A stretch of 64,000 nt of DNA from VAZQ01 sp963817135 (lineage in GTDB: Bacteria; Pseudomonadota; Alphaproteobacteria; Rhizobiales; Xanthobacteraceae). The notes below the pieces were generated by a model. It was not told the DNA's origin. It made no database searches and worked only from the letters and a program-made list of their open reading frames with translations. A program made the translations under genes and the position numbers. Positions 60,860 through 64,000 of the stretch are shown here, piece by piece. Where the stretch lies: NCBI GenBank assembly GCA_963817135.1, contig CAWFNG010000001.1, positions 558,001-622,000 on the forward strand, in the 5' to 3' direction. How positions within the stretch are numbered: the first letter of the stretch is position 1; each line of letters starts with the position of its first letter.

Positions 60860-63614
60860 TCAGGCCTCCTGCTTCTGCAGCAATATCTGCGCGGCAATGA
60901 GGTAGATGAGCGCGAAGCCCACAAGGATAAGCATATTAAACCACAGATCGGAGAAACCGAGTGCCTTGTCGAAGGTCCCGACGCTGATCGGCTGGAACCA
61001 GGCCGCCGGAAATGTCAGGCCGATAAACCTTCCCTGGCCGGACAGGGAGGACACGGGAACGAGCAGACCGGAAAAGTTCACTGCCGGGATGACCGAGAGA
61101 ACGGCGCTCGCGAAGACCGCCGATACCTGTGTCTGGGTAAAGGTCGAGACGAGTTGCCCAAAGCCGGTGGTCGAGAATACGTACAGCAGCGTCCCGAGCG
61201 CGAGGGCGGCGAAAGAGCCCTTGACCGGGACGTGGAACACAAACAGCGACATCAGCAGCAGGAGGGTGAAGGTCAACATGCCCACGGCGACATACGGGAC
61301 CTGCTTGCCGACGAGGAACTCGAATTTGGTGATGGGCGTCGAGCGAAAATTGGCGATCGAGCCGGTTTCCTTCTCGAGCACCACAGCCGTGCCCGACATG
61401 ATGACGGGGACCAGGATCAGCATCATCACGATGACGCTCGGAACCATGGCGAAGACGCTCTTGAAGGCTTGGTTGTAGCGGAAGCGATTTTCCACGTTGA
61501 GCCCACCAAGGTAGACGTTGGACACGGAGTTGGGGCCGAGGCGCTCGACGACGAGATCCTTCGCATATTTCAAGGCAAGTCCGGTGACGTAGCCTTTCGT
61601 GGTTTCGCCGCGGAACGGCATGGCACCGTCGATCCAGACACCAACCTCGGGCGGATGCAGGCTTGCAAGATCGCGGCCGAAGCCGGAGGGAATTTCAACG
61701 ACGACTGCCAGCTCTCCGCTTCTCAAGCGTTGATTCATCTCCGCCGTGGAGCTGATCGGAGGCTGTTCGGAGAAATAATGAGAGCCGGAGAAGCTCTCGA
61801 GCAGCCGGCGGCTTTCCGGCGTCTGGTCCTGGTCGAATGCGGCGTATTTCAGAATTCTCGACGTCGAAGGTGATGCCATATCCGAAGGCCAACATCAGAA
61901 TGACAGGACCGACGAACGCGAACCCCAGCCGAATGGGATCGCGCAGCAGCTTGATGGTTTCGAGCCGGGCATAAGCCCACAGTCGTCCGGGATCGAATCG
62001 TTTCGAAGCGCCGGATGGGACGGCCTTGGTAGGCGATGCCGCTGGTTGCGGCGCCTCGGCCTTCTTTGTTTTGTCGGTTCCGCCGGCTTCCTCCAGATAG
62101 CTGATGAAGGCGTCCTCGAGAGACGCGCTGCCGCGCTTCTTGACGAGCTCCTTGGGCGTGCCGACGGCGAGCACCTTACCTCGATGCATCAACGAAATAC
62201 GGTCGCAGCGCTCGGCCTCGTTCATAAAGTGGGTCGAGAGGAAGATAGTGACCCCATCGTTGCGGGAGAGATCGATCAGCGTGCGCCAGAAAGAATCACG
62301 CGCGACCGGATCGACGCCCGAGGTTGGCTCGTCGAGAATGAGGATGCGTGGCCGGTGCAACACCGCCACAGCCAGCTGCAGCCGCTGCTTGACGCCGAGC
62401 GGCAGACTGTCCGGCTTCGCGTCGGCCACATCTTTCAGATCATACCGCTCCAGCAGCTCCTTGATGCGGCCTTGGATCTCATTCGCCGGCAGATGGTAGA
62501 GCCGCGCATGCAGATCGAGATTCTGCCGGACCGTCAGCTCGCTGTAGAGGGAAAACGCCTGCGACATGTAGCCGACGTTGCGGCGCGCCTCCATGTCGTC
62601 GGCGCCCATCGGCTTTCCAAACAATTTCGCCGAGCCTTCGGTTGACGGCAGGAGCCCGGTCATCATCTTCATGGTTGTTGTTTTTCCGCAGCCGTTCGAG
62701 CCGAGGAAGCCGAAAATCTCGCCGCGCCCGATCTTAAAGCTTACATGATCGACTGCCACGAAATCGCCGAAGCGGCGCGTGAGTCCATCCGCCTCGATCG
62801 CCGGCGTCTTGTCATCGCTCTCCACGCGCGGCCGGACGATGACCTCCTGATGCTGGGCGCGCTTTTCCGGTGGAAGCAGGGCAATGAAGGCGTCGTCAAG
62901 CGTGGTCTTTTTCGACTGGGCGAGGATGTCCTTCGGCGCGCCATGCGCGATCACCTTGCCGTCGTCCATCGCGGCGAGCCAGTCGAACCGGCCGGCTTCG
63001 TCCATGTAGGCGGTTGCGACCATCACGCTCATGCGCGGGCGCCGGGCGCGGATCGAATCGATCAGCTCCCAGAACTGCCGGCGCGAGAGAGGATCGACGC
63101 CCGTGGTGGGCTCATCGAGAACAAGGAGATCAGGATCGTGCATCAGCGAGCAACAGAGACTGACCTTTTGCTTCATCCCGCCCGAGAGCTTGCCGCACGG
63201 GCGGCTTGCAAACGGATCGAGACCTGTTGCCGGCAAGAGTTCGTCGATGATGCGCGCTCTCCGCTCGGCTGCGCCCTGCCCGAACAAACGGCCGAAGAAG
63301 TCGATGTTGTCAAAAACGCTGAGCGTCGGGTAGAGATTGCGGCCAAGCCCCTGCGGCATGTAGGCAATGCGGCCGAAACTCGCCCGGCGATGGGCGCCGT
63401 CCGCCATGTTTCCGTCGAGGACGGTAACTTTGCCGCTTTGGATCTTGCGCACGCCCGCCACCAGCGCGAGCAACGTGGACTTGCCGACGCCGTCCGGCCC
63501 GATCATCCCCACCATGCAGTGGGCAGGGATATCGAGCGTGAGGTCGTTGAGCGCGATTGTTTTTCCGTAGCGGTGCGTTACGCGCTCGAGCCTGGCGACG
63601 ATGGCGTCGGTCAT
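60860..63614 (-). pseudogene. RbbA-like ABC-ABC-permease fusion, interrupted by a +1 frameshift
   Basis: As read there are two overlapping frames: 61695-63614 (two ATPase domains) and 60860-61879 (permease). Removing one T in AATTCTG near 61855 joins them (FDVEN then LKYAAFDQDQTPESR), giving 917 residues, the size of RbbA/YhiH-type exporters. ATPase 1: GPDGVGKST, LSGGMKQK, LLVLDEPTTG. ATPase 2: GSNGCGKTT, degenerate signature LPLGVKQR, ILILDEPTSG. The permease has VVLEKETGSIANFRSTPI. With the HlyD protein and the YhhJ-like permease it forms a three-gene exporter. It starts in the stop codon of the HlyD gene. Confidence 0.85.
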
Positions 63615-64000
63615 TGGGGAAGCTTCACCACAAGTTCCGCAGGCCAGGCGATTTTGGGATCGGTGCGGACAAAGCCGAGGCCGCGGACGCCTGTTTTCAC
63701 GAAGCGATGATATTTATCCAGGACCTTGGGGTCCCCCTGGAGCTTGACGCGGAACATCAGCTTCTGGCGCTCCTCGGCGGTCTCGACGCTCTTCGGCGTG
63801 AACTGGGCGTCGGTCGCGACGAAGCTGATCGTAGCGGGAATGACATATTGGGGAATCGGATCGGCGATCACGCGCGCCTCGTCGCCGAGCGTGAGCTTTC
63901 CCGCGTCATCCGCGGGCAGGTAGACCGTCATGTACACGTCGGCGAGATCGAGAATGGTCAGGACCCGCTGGCCTGCGGCGACCACCTCGCCGGCGCGGGC
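63611..64000 (-). CDS. HlyD/YhiI-type adaptor, N-terminal part outside the window
   Basis: The frame is open to the last base; 129 C-terminal residues are visible. ARAGEVVAAGQRVLTILDL is the second lipoyl half-motif; DVYMTVYLPADDAGKL and EARVIADPIPQYVIPAT are beta-barrel strands. Overlaps the RbbA-like gene by ATGA, as in the conserved yhiI-rbbA-yhhJ order. Likely the periplasmic link for the exporter. Confidence 0.88.
   Translation of the reverse strand, partial: ARAGEVVAAGQRVLTILDLADVYMTVYLPADDAGKLTLGDEARVIADPIPQYVIPATISFVATDAQFTPKSVETAEERQKLMFRVKLQGDPKVLDKYHRFVKTGVRGLGFVRTDPKIAWPAELVVKLPQ

Noticed and set aside
1..64000. tRNA, rRNA or known riboswitch
   Set aside because: No cloverleaf, rRNA-like sequence or familiar aptamer core was recognised when reading the intergenic regions; a covariance-model search was not possible.

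Overview
The window is GC-rich (roughly 60-65% by eye) and reads as a chromosomal segment of an alphaproteobacterium of the Hyphomicrobiales (Bradyrhizobium / Xanthobacteraceae / Pseudolabrys type). Lineage clues are tandem DUF534-type ABC_sub_bind proteins with MxRREFI leaders, a DUF3551 fragment, a C93 transglutaminase-like peptidase, an LTXXQ protein and a fused NarK. No tRNA, rRNA or CRISPR was seen.

Layout. 1-9860: respiratory nitrate reductase operon narK(5'-cut)-narG-narH-narJ-narI-ppiC plus a small unknown gene, all + strand and mostly overlapping; narH carries two +1 frameshifts. 10266-13335: two tandem ABC_sub_bind proteins, a DUF3551 fragment and a secreted hydrolase. 14104-16030: LTXXQ protein, lipoprotein, a tyrosine-recombinase tail relic and an aquaporin whose first NPA box reads NCA. 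16207-24829: minus-strand metabolic genes (orphan substrate-binding protein, MetE-C-like enzyme, hydrolase, MFS exporter, pirin, MDR reductase, NicX-like dioxygenase). 24887-25198 and 32067-32233: paired hairpin repeats, with a half copy at 46023. 26180-34915: hydrolase, ModA-like protein, PaoABC-type molybdenum hydroxylase, tautomerase, thiolase and several gene relics. 35043-43783: MATE pump with divergent MarR, isochorismatase-like hydrolase, amidohydrolase, DoxX, and an EmrB/EmrA-type pump. 44231-47893: Sel1 protein, LDH/MDH-like enzyme, MFS, MaoC. 47951-52863: HxlR regulator and an AcrAB-type RND pair. 52930-54504: response regulator and a degenerate HtrA-like protein with a frameshift. 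54677-58262: amidohydrolase, dehalogenase-like hydrolase, thiolase. 58574-64000: small membrane protein, C93 peptidase and an RbbA/YhhJ/YhiI-type ABC exporter cut by the window end.

The nar genes form one energy-conserving unit: uptake, membrane-bound nitrate reduction, assembly chaperone and a foldase. Most of the rest is accessory aromatic/heterocycle/acyl-CoA catabolism, efflux and local regulators. Relics are frequent: integrase, ABC_sub_bind leader, thiolase tail, a chimeric ORF, GNAT, isochorismatase and TPP-enzyme fragments, so the region has had many small deletions and insertions.

Two features deserve most attention. First, a two-hairpin repeat unit whose copies differ by compensatory base changes. 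Second, two promoters (thiolase and MATE) that share spacing and a CATATA-centred dyad and look co-regulated. Four frameshifts, each explained by a single extra base, may instead reflect insertion-type sequencing errors.
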